This document shows, piece after piece, positions 18,290-27,974 of a DNA stretch of 64,000 nt (position 1 is its first letter; every line of letters starts with the position of its first letter). The DNA lies in the NCBI RefSeq assembly GCF_963668215.1, contig NZ_OY764190.1, positions 2,666,001 through 2,730,000 on the forward strand, written 5' to 3'. The translations under genes were made by a program, and so were the position numbers. Below the pieces are notes generated by a model. It was not told the DNA's origin. It was given only the letters and a program-made list of their open reading frames with translations, and did no database searches. This DNA is from an uncultured Desulfosarcina sp. GTDB lineage: Bacteria > Desulfobacterota > Desulfobacteria > Desulfobacterales > Desulfosarcinaceae.

Positions 18290-18766
18290 ATGGCCAAGAT
18301 TCGAAAATATAAATTGTGCTGGGAGGCTTCGGCTTCCGAGAATGTCGTCGGCTACAAACTGTACTGGTCCAGGGGGACCGAGATCGGCTACGACTCCAGA
18401 TATATAAAGATTGGCAACGCCACCGAAATCGTTCTGCCCGACGACGCCCTTTTATCGCAGGGTCCCATAATGTTCGGCGTGACGGCCATTGATCGGGACG
18501 GCAACGAATCCGATATGGTTGCTATCGACAAACCCTACCGGCTTCAGGTTCCGGACGCGCCGCAGGAACTGTCGATCAAGTGGTCGGGGGAGTTCAGGCT
18601 GCTTCGAACCGATCCACCAAAAAAGGAGAAGTTGCAGCTCGTAGATTCGAAAACCCGGGATTCCGACGAAGAGGACCCCCTGGCGTTGGCCATTGAAAAT
18701 GGCGGCGCCGTTCAGGTGGCCAAGCTGGAGTCCCATAGCGACAGCGAGAATAACCGGTCAATGTAG
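18290..18766 (+). CDS. FN3-like hypothetical protein
   Basis: 158 residues with no signal peptide. Residues 5-85 read as a fibronectin type III-like fold: KLCWEASASENVVGYKLYWS and FGVTAIDRDGNESDMV are the WxxS/YxxY and the closing strand motif seen in such modules. The C-terminal 60 residues are charged and low in complexity (PPKKEKLQL, DSDEEDPLALA). It lies 34 bases after the pentapeptide-repeat lipoprotein and probably works with it. Similar FN3-type calls are common in cell-surface proteins of this group; here the cellular location is uncertain. Confidence 0.65.
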   Translation: MAKIRKYKLCWEASASENVVGYKLYWSRGTEIGYDSRYIKIGNATEIVLPDDALLSQGPIMFGVTAIDRDGNESDMVAIDKPYRLQVPDAPQELSIKWSGEFRLLRTDPPKKEKLQLVDSKTRDSDEEDPLALAIENGGAVQVAKLESHSDSENNRSM

Positions 18767-18837
18767 ACACCCCTGCAATCGGCCCCGTGCCTTCCCATCC
18801 CGTTCACAATTCCGTCGCCTGAGGTGTGCCAATACGC

Positions 18838-21800
18838 CTATTGTTTTTCCGCCAGTTCCGCTCCTTTACCCTTAGCGGTCGGCCCATGTCCATGGGTGAA
18901 CTCCCAGCGTTTGTCCAGAAAATAGAGGATGGGCACCGTCATGCGTGAAAAGAGGAGCGATGCCACTTCTCCGGCCATCAGGGAGATGGCCAGGCCCTGA
19001 AAAATGGGATCGAAGAGAATTACCGAAGCGCCCACCACAACGGCGGCGGCCGTAAGCATCATGGGGCGGAAGCGCACCGCCCCGGCATCGATGACGGCCT
19101 GGTCCAGCGGCGCCCCTTCCGACAGGCGCAGTTCGATGAAGTCCACCAGGATGATAGAATTTCTCACCACGATGCCGGCGCCGGCAATAAAGCCGATCAT
19201 GGAAGTGGCCGTGAAAAACGCCCCCATGGCCCAATGGGCCGGCAGAATGCCGATCAGTGAAAAGGGGATGGCGGCCATGATGACCAGCGGTGTGGAAAAG
19301 GACTGGAACCATCCCACCACCAGTACGAAAATCAGTATCAGCACCACGGCAAAGGCGATTCCCAGATCCCTGAACACCTCGTAGGTAATGTGCCACTCGC
19401 CGTCCCATTTCATGGCAAAACGCTGATCGCTTTCGGGCAGCGCCGCCGTGTGCTGGGCGATGCGGTATCCTTCCGGCAGCGTGAGGGCATCGATCTTCTT
19501 GCGCATTTCCAGGATGGCGTAAACCGGGCTCTCCTTGGCGCCGGCGACATCGGCGATCACATAGACCACGGGCATGAGGTTTTTATGGTAGATGCTGCGG
19601 TCCACCGGCGTTTCCCGGACAGTGACCAGGTCGGACAAGGCCACCAACCGCCCGTCGGCCGCGCTCACGTTAATGGCCTTGAGCTGGTCCAGGCTGGCCC
19701 GCTGGGCCAAGGGCGGTTGCAGCACAATGGCCACATCTTCCTTTTCCTGCGATTGGTGCAGCAGCCCGGCCTGGGAGCCGGAAAGGGCGGTCTGCAGGGT
19801 CTGGGTGATGTGGGCCACGCTGATGCCGTGAAGGGCCGCCTTTTCCTGGTCCACCGTGATCTGGTAGCGGGGCTGGTCTTCCTCCATGTACCAGTCCACA
19901 TCGACCACCCCTTCGGTTTGCTCGAAGATGTTGCGGATTTGTTTGGCCAGTTCGCGCTGGCGTTCGTAGTCGGGACCGTACACCTCGGCCACCAGGGTCG
20001 AGAGGACCGGCGGTCCGGGAGGCACTTCAGCCACTTTCAGCCGGGCGCCGTAACGCTCGGCAATGGCCTGCAACGGTGGACGCACGCGTTTGGCGATGTC
20101 GTGGCTCTGCTGTTTGCGATGATGCTTGCCGGCCAGATTCACCTGGATGTCGGCCAGGTTGGGCGAACGCCGCAGGTAGTAATGGCGCACCAGACCGTTG
20201 AAATTGAAGGGTCCGGCAGTGCCCACATGGATCTGGTAATCCACGACTTCGTTGACCGTGGCCAGATAGTCCCCCATTTCGAAGGCGGCCGCCGCCGTAT
20301 CTTCAAGGGTGGCATGGTCGGGCATGTCCAGAATCACCTGGAATTCGCTTTTGTTGTCGAACGGCAGCATCTTGACCTTAACCAATCCCACGCCGACCAT
20401 GGCACAGGCGCCCAGCAGCAATACGGCAACTCCGATGAGAAAAGACCAGCGCCAGCGCGGATTGTGCAGCAGATGGTCCATGACGTTGCGATACAGGCGC
20501 GTGGCCCAATCCTCGGAGGCATGGTCGCCATGGCCGCCGCCGTGGCCATTGCGTTTCAGCAGGCGGTAGGCGGCCCAGGGAGTGACGATGAAAGCCACGA
20601 TAAGCGAGAACACCATGGCCGCCGACGCCCCCACCGGTATGGGACGCATGTAGGGACCCATCAGCCCGCCGACGAAGGCCATGGGCAAAATGGCGGCAAT
20701 GACCGTCAGGGTGGCCAGTATCGTGGGGTTGCCGACCTCGTCCACGGCTTCCACGGCGACCTTCGTACGCGGGCGATCCTTGTTCTCAGGCAGGCGAAGG
20801 TGGCGGACGATGTTCTCCACCACCACGATGGCGTCATCGACCAGGATGCCGATGGAAAAAATCAGGGCGAACAGGGTGATGCGGTTGAGCGTATAGCCAT
20901 AGAGATAAAAAATGGCCATGGTCAGTGCCAGCGTTACCGGTATGGCAAACGCCACCACACCGGACTCGCGATGGCCCAGTGTGAACCAGATAAGGATGGT
21001 GACCGAGACGATGGCGATCATCATATGCAGCAGCAGTTCGTCGCTCTTCTCCTTGGCGGTTTCTCCGTAGTGGCGGGTGACCGTGACGTGGATGTTGTCC
21101 GGAATGACCTTGCCCTTGAGGGCCTCTACGCGTTCCAATACCTTTTCCGCGACGCTGATGGCGTTGGTTCCCTTGCGTTTGGCCAGCGTCAGGGTGACTG
21201 CCGGGTAGGGGGCCTTGGCTGCCTCGGTTGAGGAGATGCCTTTTTCTCCAGCCGCAGGTCCGGTGCCGAAAAAGACATAGTTGCCCGGCAGCGGCGGGCC
21301 GTCGGATATGGTGGCTACATCTCCCAGATAGACCGGGCGACCCTTGTGGGCCGCCACCACCACGTTTCTGACATCTTCGGGTGTCTGTAAAAATCCGCCG
21401 ATATGAACGACGATCTGGCCTTCGGGGGAAGGATAGGTGCCGGCGTCGGCCGCCTGATTGGCGGCGAACACCAAGCGGGAAACGGCTACCGGGTCGAGGC
21501 CGTATCCGGCCATGCGGACCGGATCTAGTTGGACCTCCACGCGCCGGCTTTCTCCACCGATGAGCGATGTGATGGAGACATTGGGCTCGCGCTTGACCTG
21601 ATCCTCGACTTCCGCGGCCACCCGGCGCAGCAGATAGGGCTCGACTTCATCGCTCCAGAGCGTCAATGCCAGGATGGGAACGTCATCGATGTATCTGGGT
21701 TTTACCAGAGGGGGGGAGATGCAGCAGGGAATGCGGTCCATGTTGGCCATAAGCTTGGACTGCAGCCGCACAATGGCCTCTTCCTCGTTCTGGCCGACAT

Positions 21801-22107
21801 AGAAGCGTACGATGGCCATGGCCATGCCCGGCATGCTGGTGGTGTAGATGTATTCCACACCGGGGATCTCCCATAACAGCTTCTCCATGGGCCGGGTTAC
21901 CCGCTGTTCCACCTCGGCGGCATCGGACCCGGGCATCTGCACGAAGATGTCGATCATGGGTACGACGATCTGAGGCTCCTCCTCCCTGGGCAGGGCTACC
22001 ACGGCGGCCATGCCGAGCAGGACCGAGGCCACAATGATCAGAGGGGTCAGCTTGGAATTGATGAAATATCCGGCGATTTTTCCGGCAGGACCATATGCAT
22101 TGCTCAT
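18838..22107 (-). CDS. RND-family efflux permease
   Basis: 1089 residues, the length of AcrB/MexB-type pumps, with twelve expected membrane helices and two large periplasmic loops. Signs of the family: the first helix followed by [31 protein letters not shown], the [19 protein letters not shown] helix with the proton-relay Asp pair, and internal duplication ([38 protein letters not shown] in the second half). It exports hydrophobic compounds with the adaptor and TolC proteins encoded upstream; substrate is not predictable. Its start codon overlaps the adaptor stop by four bases (ATGA). Confidence 0.94.
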   Translation of the reverse strand: MSNAYGPAGKIAGYFINSKLTPLIIVASVLLGMAAVVALPREEEPQIVVPMIDIFVQMPGSDAAEVEQRVTRPMEKLLWEIPGVEYIYTTSMPGMAMAIVRFYVGQNEEEAIVRLQSKLMANMDRIPCCISPPLVKPRYIDDVPILALTLWSDEVEPYLLRRVAAEVEDQVKREPNVSITSLIGGESRRVEVQLDPVRMAGYGLDPVAVSRLVFAANQAADAGTYPSPEGQIVVHIGGFLQTPEDVRNVVVAAHKGRPVYLGDVATISDGPPLPGNYVFFGTGPAAGEKGISSTEAAKAPYPAVTLTLAKRKGTNAISVAEKVLERVEALKGKVIPDNIHVTVTRHYGETAKEKSDELLLHMMIAIVSVTILIWFTLGHRESGVVAFAIPVTLALTMAIFYLYGYTLNRITLFALIFSIGILVDDAIVVVENIVRHLRLPENKDRPRTKVAVEAVDEVGNPTILATLTVIAAILPMAFVGGLMGPYMRPIPVGASAAMVFSLIVAFIVTPWAAYRLLKRNGHGGGHGDHASEDWATRLYRNVMDHLLHNPRWRWSFLIGVAVLLLGACAMVGVGLVKVKMLPFDNKSEFQVILDMPDHATLEDTAAAAFEMGDYLATVNEVVDYQIHVGTAGPFNFNGLVRHYYLRRSPNLADIQVNLAGKHHRKQQSHDIAKRVRPPLQAIAERYGARLKVAEVPPGPPVLSTLVAEVYGPDYERQRELAKQIRNIFEQTEGVVDVDWYMEEDQPRYQITVDQEKAALHGISVAHITQTLQTALSGSQAGLLHQSQEKEDVAIVLQPPLAQRASLDQLKAINVSAADGRLVALSDLVTVRETPVDRSIYHKNLMPVVYVIADVAGAKESPVYAILEMRKKIDALTLPEGYRIAQHTAALPESDQRFAMKWDGEWHITYEVFRDLGIAFAVVLILIFVLVVGWFQSFSTPLVIMAAIPFSLIGILPAHWAMGAFFTATSMIGFIAGAGIVVRNSIILVDFIELRLSEGAPLDQAVIDAGAVRFRPMMLTAAAVVVGASVILFDPIFQGLAISLMAGEVASLLFSRMTVPILYFLDKRWEFTHGHGPTAKGKGAELAEKQ

Positions 22108-23390
22108 TTTTCAGGCTCCACGGCGGATCCATTGGTCAATTGTGGCGTGGGAGCGGCTACCAGTCGGGTGCCGTCCTTGATTCCCGAGATGACTTCGACC
22201 TGGTCCCCGTAGGTCCGACCGGTTCGAATCAGCCGGAATCGGGCGGTGTTCTTTTCGTCTATGATGAAGACACCGGTCAACTGCCCTTCCCGAACCACGG
22301 CAGCCTCTGGAATGCGGATGGACTGCTGCTGCCCGATGGTCAGGGATACCCGTGCGAACATGCCTGATCGCAGGGCCTCGACGCCGGAGACCCCCACCTG
22401 GACGATGAAGCTCCGGCTGCCCTGATCGGCCGATGGAACGATCACGTCCACCGTTCCGGCGATCGATGCACTGCCGGCCGCGGGAATCCGGACTTCCACC
22501 GCCTGGCCCGTGCGGACCGACTGAATGTAGGTTTCGGGAACCACCAAGTCCACCCGGAAGCCTCCTTCACGTTCCAGCGTCAACAAAGGGGTGCCCGGTG
22601 CGGCCAACGCACCCGAATCGGCCAGTTTGGCGGTTACCCTGCCGTCAAAAGGGGCCAGAACGCGGGCATCCTTGCGGGCCACGGCCGCGGCATCCACTGC
22701 GGCCTGGGCCTGTTTGATCCGATAGCGGGCAGCTTCCACCATGGCCTGGGCCTGTTTGAGGGCAGCCTGGGCCTGTTTATATTGGGCCTCGACGGTTTCG
22801 AACGCTTCCTGGGTGATGGCGTGCCCCTCCAGCATGGTCCGGTTGCGTTCGTAAGACAACCGTGCCCGCTGGGCACCCGCTTCGGCCGCCGTCTGCGCCG
22901 ACAAGGCGCCGGCTTCGGCTTTCTGCGCTTCCGAAAGGGCCGCCCGCGCCTGGTCGAGCTGGGCGGCGACCTGACGCTCGTCCAGTACCACCAAAAGGTC
23001 GCCCTGCTTCACCGCGTCGCCTTCCTTGACATTGAAGGACTGGATCACGCCCATCAGTTTGCTGGAAACCGTGGCCGACAGCCGGGCTTTCACCGTTCCC
23101 ACGGCGTCGTAGAAAACGGGCTGAACCTTTTTTTGTACCTGGATTATCGATACGTTAACGGCAGGGCCGGCCGGCTGCGTTGTATTGCCCGGCTCGATTT
23201 TCTCCGAGCAGCCGATGGTCAGGATCAGCAGGATGAAAGCGCACATGCCCGCGAATCCGAATCTCGCCAATTCGGTTCTCTGGATCAAAAAACGTTCACG
23301 AACTCGTGGATTGATTGACGGTTTCAACGGTTGGATCCTTTTCTGTTTGGGCGTTGATGTTGCTGTTCCACCATTGAACAAAGAGCGCAT
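22104..23390 (-). CDS. RND efflux periplasmic adaptor (membrane fusion protein)
   Basis: 428 residues when started at the ATG 23390, seven bases after the tolC-like stop; a longer ORF would run into that gene. An uncharged segment ending in LTIGC at about residue 60 looks like a (non-ideal) lipobox, so the true start may be a nearer TTG at LARFGFAGM. The body has the expected order: biotinyl-lipoyl strand ([31 protein letters not shown]), alpha-helical hairpin with heptads ([19 protein letters not shown]), second lipoyl half ([15 protein letters not shown]), then beta-barrel and membrane-proximal domains. Links the RND pump to the TolC channel. Confidence 0.9.
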   Translation of the reverse strand: MRSLFNGGTATSTPKQKRIQPLKPSINPRVRERFLIQRTELARFGFAGMCAFILLILTIGCSEKIEPGNTTQPAGPAVNVSIIQVQKKVQPVFYDAVGTVKARLSATVSSKLMGVIQSFNVKEGDAVKQGDLLVVLDERQVAAQLDQARAALSEAQKAEAGALSAQTAAEAGAQRARLSYERNRTMLEGHAITQEAFETVEAQYKQAQAALKQAQAMVEAARYRIKQAQAAVDAAAVARKDARVLAPFDGRVTAKLADSGALAAPGTPLLTLEREGGFRVDLVVPETYIQSVRTGQAVEVRIPAAGSASIAGTVDVIVPSADQGSRSFIVQVGVSGVEALRSGMFARVSLTIGQQQSIRIPEAAVVREGQLTGVFIIDEKNTARFRLIRTGRTYGDQVEVISGIKDGTRLVAAPTPQLTNGSAVEPEK

Positions 23391-23397
23391 TTGACGC

Positions 23398-24879
23398 CTA
23401 ACTGTCGCCCGAAGGCTTCTGCGCATTTTCCTGGCTGCGGCTGCCGGTCCATTGACCGATGGCCCGGGCGATCTGGGCCCGGGCTTTTTCACGGTCGAAA
23501 TAGGCGGTGGTTTTGCGCATCCGCGCCCGGCTGTAAGCCAGCTCCGCTTCCAGGTAGCGGGTGATGTCGGCCGAGCCCCCTTCATATTGACGCTTGACCA
23601 GTGCGTACGTCTCTTTGGCCGTTTCGACATTGGACGCGGCCACGTTCAGGCGCTGCCGGGTTTCTTCGAGATTGATATAAGCCTTCTTGACGTCGAATTT
23701 GACGGCCAGGAGGGTTTTGCGGTCGGCGGCCATGGCTTCCTGCAGGCGTGAGAGCGCTTCGGCCCGGTCGCTTTGGGTGGCGAATCCGTCGAAAATGCTC
23801 CAGTTCAGGTAAAGGCCCGCGGTCCAGTTATCCCGATCGCTGCTGTAGCGCATCTCGGGATCATCGACGTAATAGCGGGTCATAAAATCCAGTTGGGGCA
23901 GGTAGCCGGCCCGGGCCGCATCCACGGCCATTTTCGACTGGCGCAGCTTCTGGCGCACACTGTCCAACTCGGGCCGGTGAACCAGGGCGTAATCCAAAGC
24001 GGCGAAGGTATCCCCGGGGATATCGATGGCGTACTCCTTCGCGTCGGCAATACCGAAAGGTACGTCGGGTTCGACCCCCAGAATTTCCGCCAATGCCGCT
24101 TTGGCCAAGCGCTCCCGGTTTCGGCTCTGAACGAGAATTTCCTCGGTTTCGGCCATGCGCACTTCAAGAGAGAGAAGATCGGTCTTCAGGGCGCCGCCCG
24201 ATTGAAACCGGACCTGCATGATGCGCAGCTGGGAGCGGGTCGTTTCCACCGATTCTTCGGCTACCCGGGTGAAGTTGGCTGCAGCGAGAATATCGTAATA
24301 TGCGCCGATGGCCGCGGCCATCACCTGATTCTCTATGCTGTCCCGATCCATCTGAGAAATCGTCACCCCGGTTTCGGCCATTTTCCGGCCAAGGCGGTCC
24401 TTGCCCCCGCTGTACAGGTTGATGCCGGCAGAAACGCCGCTTTCATAGTTTTCGAACCATCCCGGATCGTTGAAGTTGGCATCCGGCGGCAGTTTGCGCT
24501 GGTCGATGGCTTTGAACAGATAGGCCGAAGGGGCGTCGCCCTGCATGTACTCCGTGTAGACCTTGATCTGAGGATAGAAGGGGGCCGTCGATTTTTTCAG
24601 CAGGGCGCGGGCGCGTTCGATGCGGGCCAGGGCCATGAGAAGATCGGGGTTGTTTGCCCTGGCAATGCCCAGAACGTCCTCAAGGGTCAAGCTGCTGTTG
24701 ACGGCGCAGGTCCCCGATGCATCGCTTGCCTGGGATGGACCCAGATTGCAGGCCAGATCGGCATATTCGGTTTTGATGGCATCGTACCGATAGGCATTGT
24801 CGGCGGTGCAGCCGGCCTGGAACACGGCGGCCAACAAGACAATGCCGGCCAACAGCGATGAAACCGGGATTTTAGCCAT
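23398..24879 (-). CDS. TolC-family outer membrane efflux lipoprotein
   Basis: 493 residues. The signal peptide ends with FQAGC, a lipobox (Cys24). Two outer-membrane efflux protein repeats are recognisable, each with long coiled-coil helices (ALARIERARALLKKS; LRIMQVRFQSGGALKTDLLSLEVRMAE; and in the second half YALVKRQYEGGSADITRYLEAELAYSRAR). First gene of the three-gene pump operon, preceded by a good GGAGG site. Forms the outer-membrane channel of the RND system downstream. Confidence 0.93.
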   Translation of the reverse strand: MAKIPVSSLLAGIVLLAAVFQAGCTADNAYRYDAIKTEYADLACNLGPSQASDASGTCAVNSSLTLEDVLGIARANNPDLLMALARIERARALLKKSTAPFYPQIKVYTEYMQGDAPSAYLFKAIDQRKLPPDANFNDPGWFENYESGVSAGINLYSGGKDRLGRKMAETGVTISQMDRDSIENQVMAAAIGAYYDILAAANFTRVAEESVETTRSQLRIMQVRFQSGGALKTDLLSLEVRMAETEEILVQSRNRERLAKAALAEILGVEPDVPFGIADAKEYAIDIPGDTFAALDYALVHRPELDSVRQKLRQSKMAVDAARAGYLPQLDFMTRYYVDDPEMRYSSDRDNWTAGLYLNWSIFDGFATQSDRAEALSRLQEAMAADRKTLLAVKFDVKKAYINLEETRQRLNVAASNVETAKETYALVKRQYEGGSADITRYLEAELAYSRARMRKTTAYFDREKARAQIARAIGQWTGSRSQENAQKPSGDS

Positions 24880-24953
24880 TCCCTCCTCCTCGGTGTTTAT
24901 CTCGATGAGACGATTCTGCGATCATTCATTAAGAGCCACGGTTGGGCTCGGGG

Positions 24954-25649
24954 TTACGGATCGGTTTCACATTGTCGGGAGTGAAATGTCAGGGCCTCTT
25001 TGGCCAGTTTGGCCACCGTGGTCGGCATCATCCGCATTTGCCGGAAGATGCCCAGCGGTGCATTGTCGGCGAGGCGACGTTCGATCATCGAACGGATGCG
25101 CGTTTCCAGAATAGGCCCGGAGGCCCAGATGGCCGTTCCCCGCAGGTAAGGGTCGGGGGCTTCATAGAAGGCCGGTAAAAAGGAGCACGCCGGTTTGGCC
25201 AGCAGCGGCCGGGCATGGGCCAGGCGGCCCACCCCCCACAAGGACCCGCGCTGGAGCAATTCGTGTTCGAGGAAATTGCCCTGGGGATCGATATAAGAGA
25301 TCAGAACGTTGGAAAATTCGTTGGCCAATCCTTCATGGCAGGCGGTGATTTCTCCCATGGCCTCCGGCGATCCCCAGCCGATCCCGCCGGACTCGTCGTT
25401 CAGGTTCCACATGAGCCGACGCATCACCACCCGCGCCGACTCCATGGAGGTGTCGGCCAGATGGCTCACCACAACGCCCATGGCCGCCACGGCCCGCCAG
25501 CGCAGCCGCTCCTCTCCCGAATAAAAAAAGGAGAAGAGCGGATTGACGGCCTGCCGACCGGGGATCTGCCGGATGGACGCCAGGGCCGCCTCGAAATCCT
25601 CAGCCTGGAGCAGTTGCTCCATGCGGGTTTTAAGGTTCCGGTGTCCCAT
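24954..25649 (-). CDS. HEAT-repeat-like protein (DVU_0298 family)
   Basis: 231 residues if started at the ATG 25649, just after the DsrE-like gene stop at 25660. Helical, with HEAT-type segments such as RWRAVAAMGVVVSHLAD and RGTAIWASGPILETR, and an invariant-looking core NDESGGIGWGSPEAMGEI. This pattern is that of the DVU_0298-type proteins of sulfate reducers, of unknown function. It closes the redox array, ten bases from the DsrE-like gene. Confidence 0.75.
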   Translation of the reverse strand: MGHRNLKTRMEQLLQAEDFEAALASIRQIPGRQAVNPLFSFFYSGEERLRWRAVAAMGVVVSHLADTSMESARVVMRRLMWNLNDESGGIGWGSPEAMGEITACHEGLANEFSNVLISYIDPQGNFLEHELLQRGSLWGVGRLAHARPLLAKPACSFLPAFYEAPDPYLRGTAIWASGPILETRIRSMIERRLADNAPLGIFRQMRMMPTTVAKLAKEALTFHSRQCETDP

Positions 25650-25659
25650 GGCCAGTGAA

Positions 25660-26007
25660 TTAAAAAGAGATAACTTCGTACCCCTGTTCGATGTAGCCGG
25701 ACATGGACGGATGGCCGGACATATCCTCAAGCAGGGTCAGGTTTTGTTTAACGGCCTCGTCCACCGTTCCCATTTTATGGGCACATCCCTTACAGACACC
25801 ATCCACGATCTTCTCGGCTTTGGCTTTCTCCCATAGCTTGTGAAGGGGGTTGGACGTTTCGGCCAGTTTGGGCAGCAGTGCCGTGGCCGCCCCTTCCACG
25901 ATGATGCGGCCTTCCATGCCCTTGGCCTTCATATCCAGGCCATTGAGCAGAACATGAATGAAACAGACCGGGTCGCCGTTGAAAACGAAAAGCGCTATTT
26001 TTTTCAT
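25660..26007 (-). CDS. DsrE/F-like family protein
   Basis: 115 residues from the ATG at 26007, which overlaps the ferredoxin stop codon (ATGA). The N-terminus KKIALFVFNGDPVCFIHVLLNGLDM and the ending GYIEQGYEVISF fit the DsrE/DsrF-like fold. Cysteines at VCFIH and in VCKGCAHKMG could carry persulfide sulfur, as in sulfur-relay members, or bind a metal. Tightly coupled to the [4Fe-4S] ferredoxin and FprA genes, suggesting a redox or sulfur-carrier role in oxygen defence; partner unknown. Confidence 0.85.
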   Translation of the reverse strand: MKKIALFVFNGDPVCFIHVLLNGLDMKAKGMEGRIIVEGAATALLPKLAETSNPLHKLWEKAKAEKIVDGVCKGCAHKMGTVDEAVKQNLTLLEDMSGHPSMSGYIEQGYEVISF

Positions 26008-26201
26008 GTGTCCCTCTCTTCCCAACCGATGCAATCTTCCGGGCAGTATTTAATCGCTTCGTCGACTTCCGTTTCGGGATAAGCGTCCAATTCGATGACC
26101 TCGATGAAGCCGGCGTCGTTTTGCTGAAACACCTCGGGGCAGACTTCCACGCAGCCCATACAGAGCGTGCAGTTGCCGATATCGACAACGGGCGCCTTCA
26201 T
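26004..26201 (-). CDS. Single-cluster [4Fe-4S] ferredoxin
   Basis: 65 residues from the ATG 26201 (MKAPVVDIGNC). Cysteines CTLCMGCVEVCP provide three ligands plus the start of the second motif, and the fourth ligand is in YCPEDCIGW near the C-terminus; acidic overall like Desulfovibrio ferredoxin I/II-type 3Fe/4Fe proteins. It lies five bases after the flavodiiron protein gene and is a likely electron donor in that pathway alongside the rubredoxins. Confidence 0.9.
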   Translation of the reverse strand: MKAPVVDIGNCTLCMGCVEVCPEVFQQNDAGFIEVIELDAYPETEVDEAIKYCPEDCIGWEERDT

Positions 26202-26206
26202 CGGGC

Positions 26207-27397
26207 CTACCCCTTCCCGATCACGGCTTCGCCGATTTTTTTGCCGTAAGCTACACAAGCCTCGATGCCGTCCTTCTCGGGGACGTACTGAAGCCGGGGG
26301 CCGCCCTCGATCATGCTGAATTTCATGGCTTCCAGTTCCGCGGCTACCAGTTTCACCGCTTCACCGCTCCAGCCGTAGGAGCCGAAGGCACCGCCGATGC
26401 GGTCTGCCGGCTTGAACCCCTTCATGTAGGTCAGTACATCGGCTACCGTGGGAAACATCTGGTTGTTCAAGGTGGGCGATCCCACCACGATGGCGGCTGC
26501 ATCGAGCGCGTCGGTCATGATTTCGCTACGATGGGAACTGCGGATATGGATGGGTTTGACGGCAACGCCGGTGGCGGAAATACCCTCGGCAATGGCCTTG
26601 GCCATGGTCTCGGTGCTTTTCCACATGGTGTCGTAAACCACGATGGCTTTTTTCTCCGTTTCCTGGCGACTCCATTTCAGGTACATTTCGATGATTTTAC
26701 CCGGGTTCTTGCGCCATATAATGCCGTGGTCCGGGCAAATCATGTCTATCTGGATGCCCGAGGCCGTGACCTTTTCGAGGAGTTTGAGAATTCGCGGAGC
26801 ATAGAGCAGCAAAATGTTGGCGAAATATTTTTTGGCCTGGGCCATGACTTCGTCGCCGGCCTGATCGTCGAATTTGTCACAACTTGCGTAGTGCTGTCCG
26901 AATCCGTCGCTGGAGAAGAGAATGTGGTCTTCCTTCAGGTAGGTGAACATGCTGTCGGGCCAGTGGATCATGCGGGTCTCGATAAATTTGAACGTCCGTT
27001 TGCCGAGCGAGAGTTCCTCGCCGTCCTGGACCGGGTGGTAGTTCCAGGCGTTGGGAAAATGGCTGGCCAGATTTTTGGCGCCCATCTTGGAACAGTACAG
27101 CGGTTTGTTTTCGCCAACGGCCTGCATGATTCGCGGCAGGGCGCCGGAATGATCCATTTCCGTGTGGTTGCTGATCACGTAGTCGATTTTGCCGGGATCG
27201 ATAACCTGGGAGATATTACTGAGCAGCTCCTCGGCAAAGGGCGCCTTGACCGTGTCGATCAGGGCAACCTTTTCATCGATGACCAAAAAGGCGTTGTAGC
27301 TGGAGCCCTGATAGGTGGAGTAACCGTGGAAGTCTCTAATGTTCCAGTCGATGACTCCGATGTCGTAGATTCCTTCTGCAAGTTTTGTCGGTTTCAT
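26207..27397 (-). CDS. fprA: FprA-type flavodiiron protein (rubredoxin:oxygen oxidoreductase)
   Basis: 396 residues from the ATG 27397 with AGGAAG eight bases upstream. The N-terminal metallo-beta-lactamase-like domain shows the diiron ligands NHTEMDHSG (H-x-E-x-D-H), then MIHWPDSM, SDGFGQH and PDHGIIW. The C-terminal flavodoxin domain (about 250-396) has YDTMWKSTETMAKAI for FMN. These enzymes (Roo in Desulfovibrio gigas) reduce oxygen to water, or NO to N2O, with electrons from rubredoxin. The two rubredoxin genes directly upstream fit this role. Length and domain order are standard for the class A family. Confidence 0.95.
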   Translation of the reverse strand: MKPTKLAEGIYDIGVIDWNIRDFHGYSTYQGSSYNAFLVIDEKVALIDTVKAPFAEELLSNISQVIDPGKIDYVISNHTEMDHSGALPRIMQAVGENKPLYCSKMGAKNLASHFPNAWNYHPVQDGEELSLGKRTFKFIETRMIHWPDSMFTYLKEDHILFSSDGFGQHYASCDKFDDQAGDEVMAQAKKYFANILLLYAPRILKLLEKVTASGIQIDMICPDHGIIWRKNPGKIIEMYLKWSRQETEKKAIVVYDTMWKSTETMAKAIAEGISATGVAVKPIHIRSSHRSEIMTDALDAAAIVVGSPTLNNQMFPTVADVLTYMKGFKPADRIGGAFGSYGWSGEAVKLVAAELEAMKFSMIEGGPRLQYVPEKDGIEACVAYGKKIGEAVIGKG

Positions 27398-27508
27398 GTC
27401 TTTCTTCCTATGACGGTTGGTACAATTGTCCGCAATCGAAATGCCCTTTTTCCACACAGCGAAAAAAGGGCATCCGGAATTTCGATTGTTTCGCTTGGTT
27501 TGTGAACG

Positions 27509-27670
27509 TTACTCTTGTTTTTCGAAATCGTCTTTGCTCGCGCCGCAGACCGGGCATTCCCAATCGTCGGGTACATCTTCCCATTTGGTGCCGGGTGCAA
27601 CGCCATTATCGGGATCGCCCGCTTCGGGATCGTAAACGTAGCCGCAGAGCGTACAAACATACTTGTCCAT
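27509..27670 (-). CDS. Rubredoxin
   Basis: A 53-residue gene with a strong GGAGG site seven bases upstream of its ATG. Product: [20 protein letters not shown], then [15 protein letters not shown]. The four iron ligands are Cys6, Cys9 (CX2C) and Cys39, Cys42 (CX2C), with the usual aromatic core (Tyr4, Tyr11, Trp37). One-electron carrier, expected donor to the flavodiiron protein encoded 111 bases downstream and possibly to rubrerythrin and desulfoferrodoxin. Confidence 0.97.
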   Translation of the reverse strand: MDKYVCTLCGYVYDPEAGDPDNGVAPGTKWEDVPDDWECPVCGASKDDFEKQE

Positions 27671-27773
27671 TGTTACCTCCGTGATGATATGCGTTAATAA
27701 AAGGAATACCCAACCCTACCATGAAGGGGCGGGGCTGTCTAACCGAAATTGCCTTTTTGGTTTGTGAAACCGT

Positions 27774-27953
27774 CTACCCCAAGGGTTTGAACATCTTTTT
27801 CCCGGCACCGCAGATGGGGCATTTCCAATCGTCGGGCAAATCCTCGAAAGACGTCTCCTTGGGGATCTTGCCTTTGCGGTCGCCTTTGTCCGGATTGTAA
27901 ATGTACCCGCAGTTGACCGTCTGGCACTGATACATCTCATGGGGCTCAGCCAT
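27774..27953 (-). CDS. CX4C-type rubredoxin
   Basis: 59 residues; AGGAG lies six bases before the ATG. N-terminal ligands are spaced C10-QTVN-C15 (CX4C) instead of CX2C; the second pair is normal (CPICG). The body [20 protein letters not shown] and DLPDDWKCP is otherwise rubredoxin-like, with Trp before the second pair. A rubredoxin with a CX4C first motif (Rd-2) is known from Desulfovibrio desulfuricans 27774. It sits 103 bases upstream of the normal rubredoxin gene and 21 bases after the flavoprotein fusion gene, suggesting a separate partner. Confidence 0.95.
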   Translation of the reverse strand: MAEPHEMYQCQTVNCGYIYNPDKGDRKGKIPKETSFEDLPDDWKCPICGAGKKMFKPLG

Positions 27954-27974
27954 TCTTTTCTCCTTGGTTTAAAG

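Noticed and set aside
19390..21231. 613-codon plus-strand ORF antisense to the RND pump
   Set aside because: It mirrors the codon pattern of the pump gene (GC-rich third positions), has no ribosome binding site, and its His/Gly/Gln/Asp-rich product resembles no protein.
27394..27660. 88-codon minus-strand ORF overlapping the rubredoxin
   Set aside because: Out of frame with the clear 53-residue rubredoxin; no domain and no start signal.
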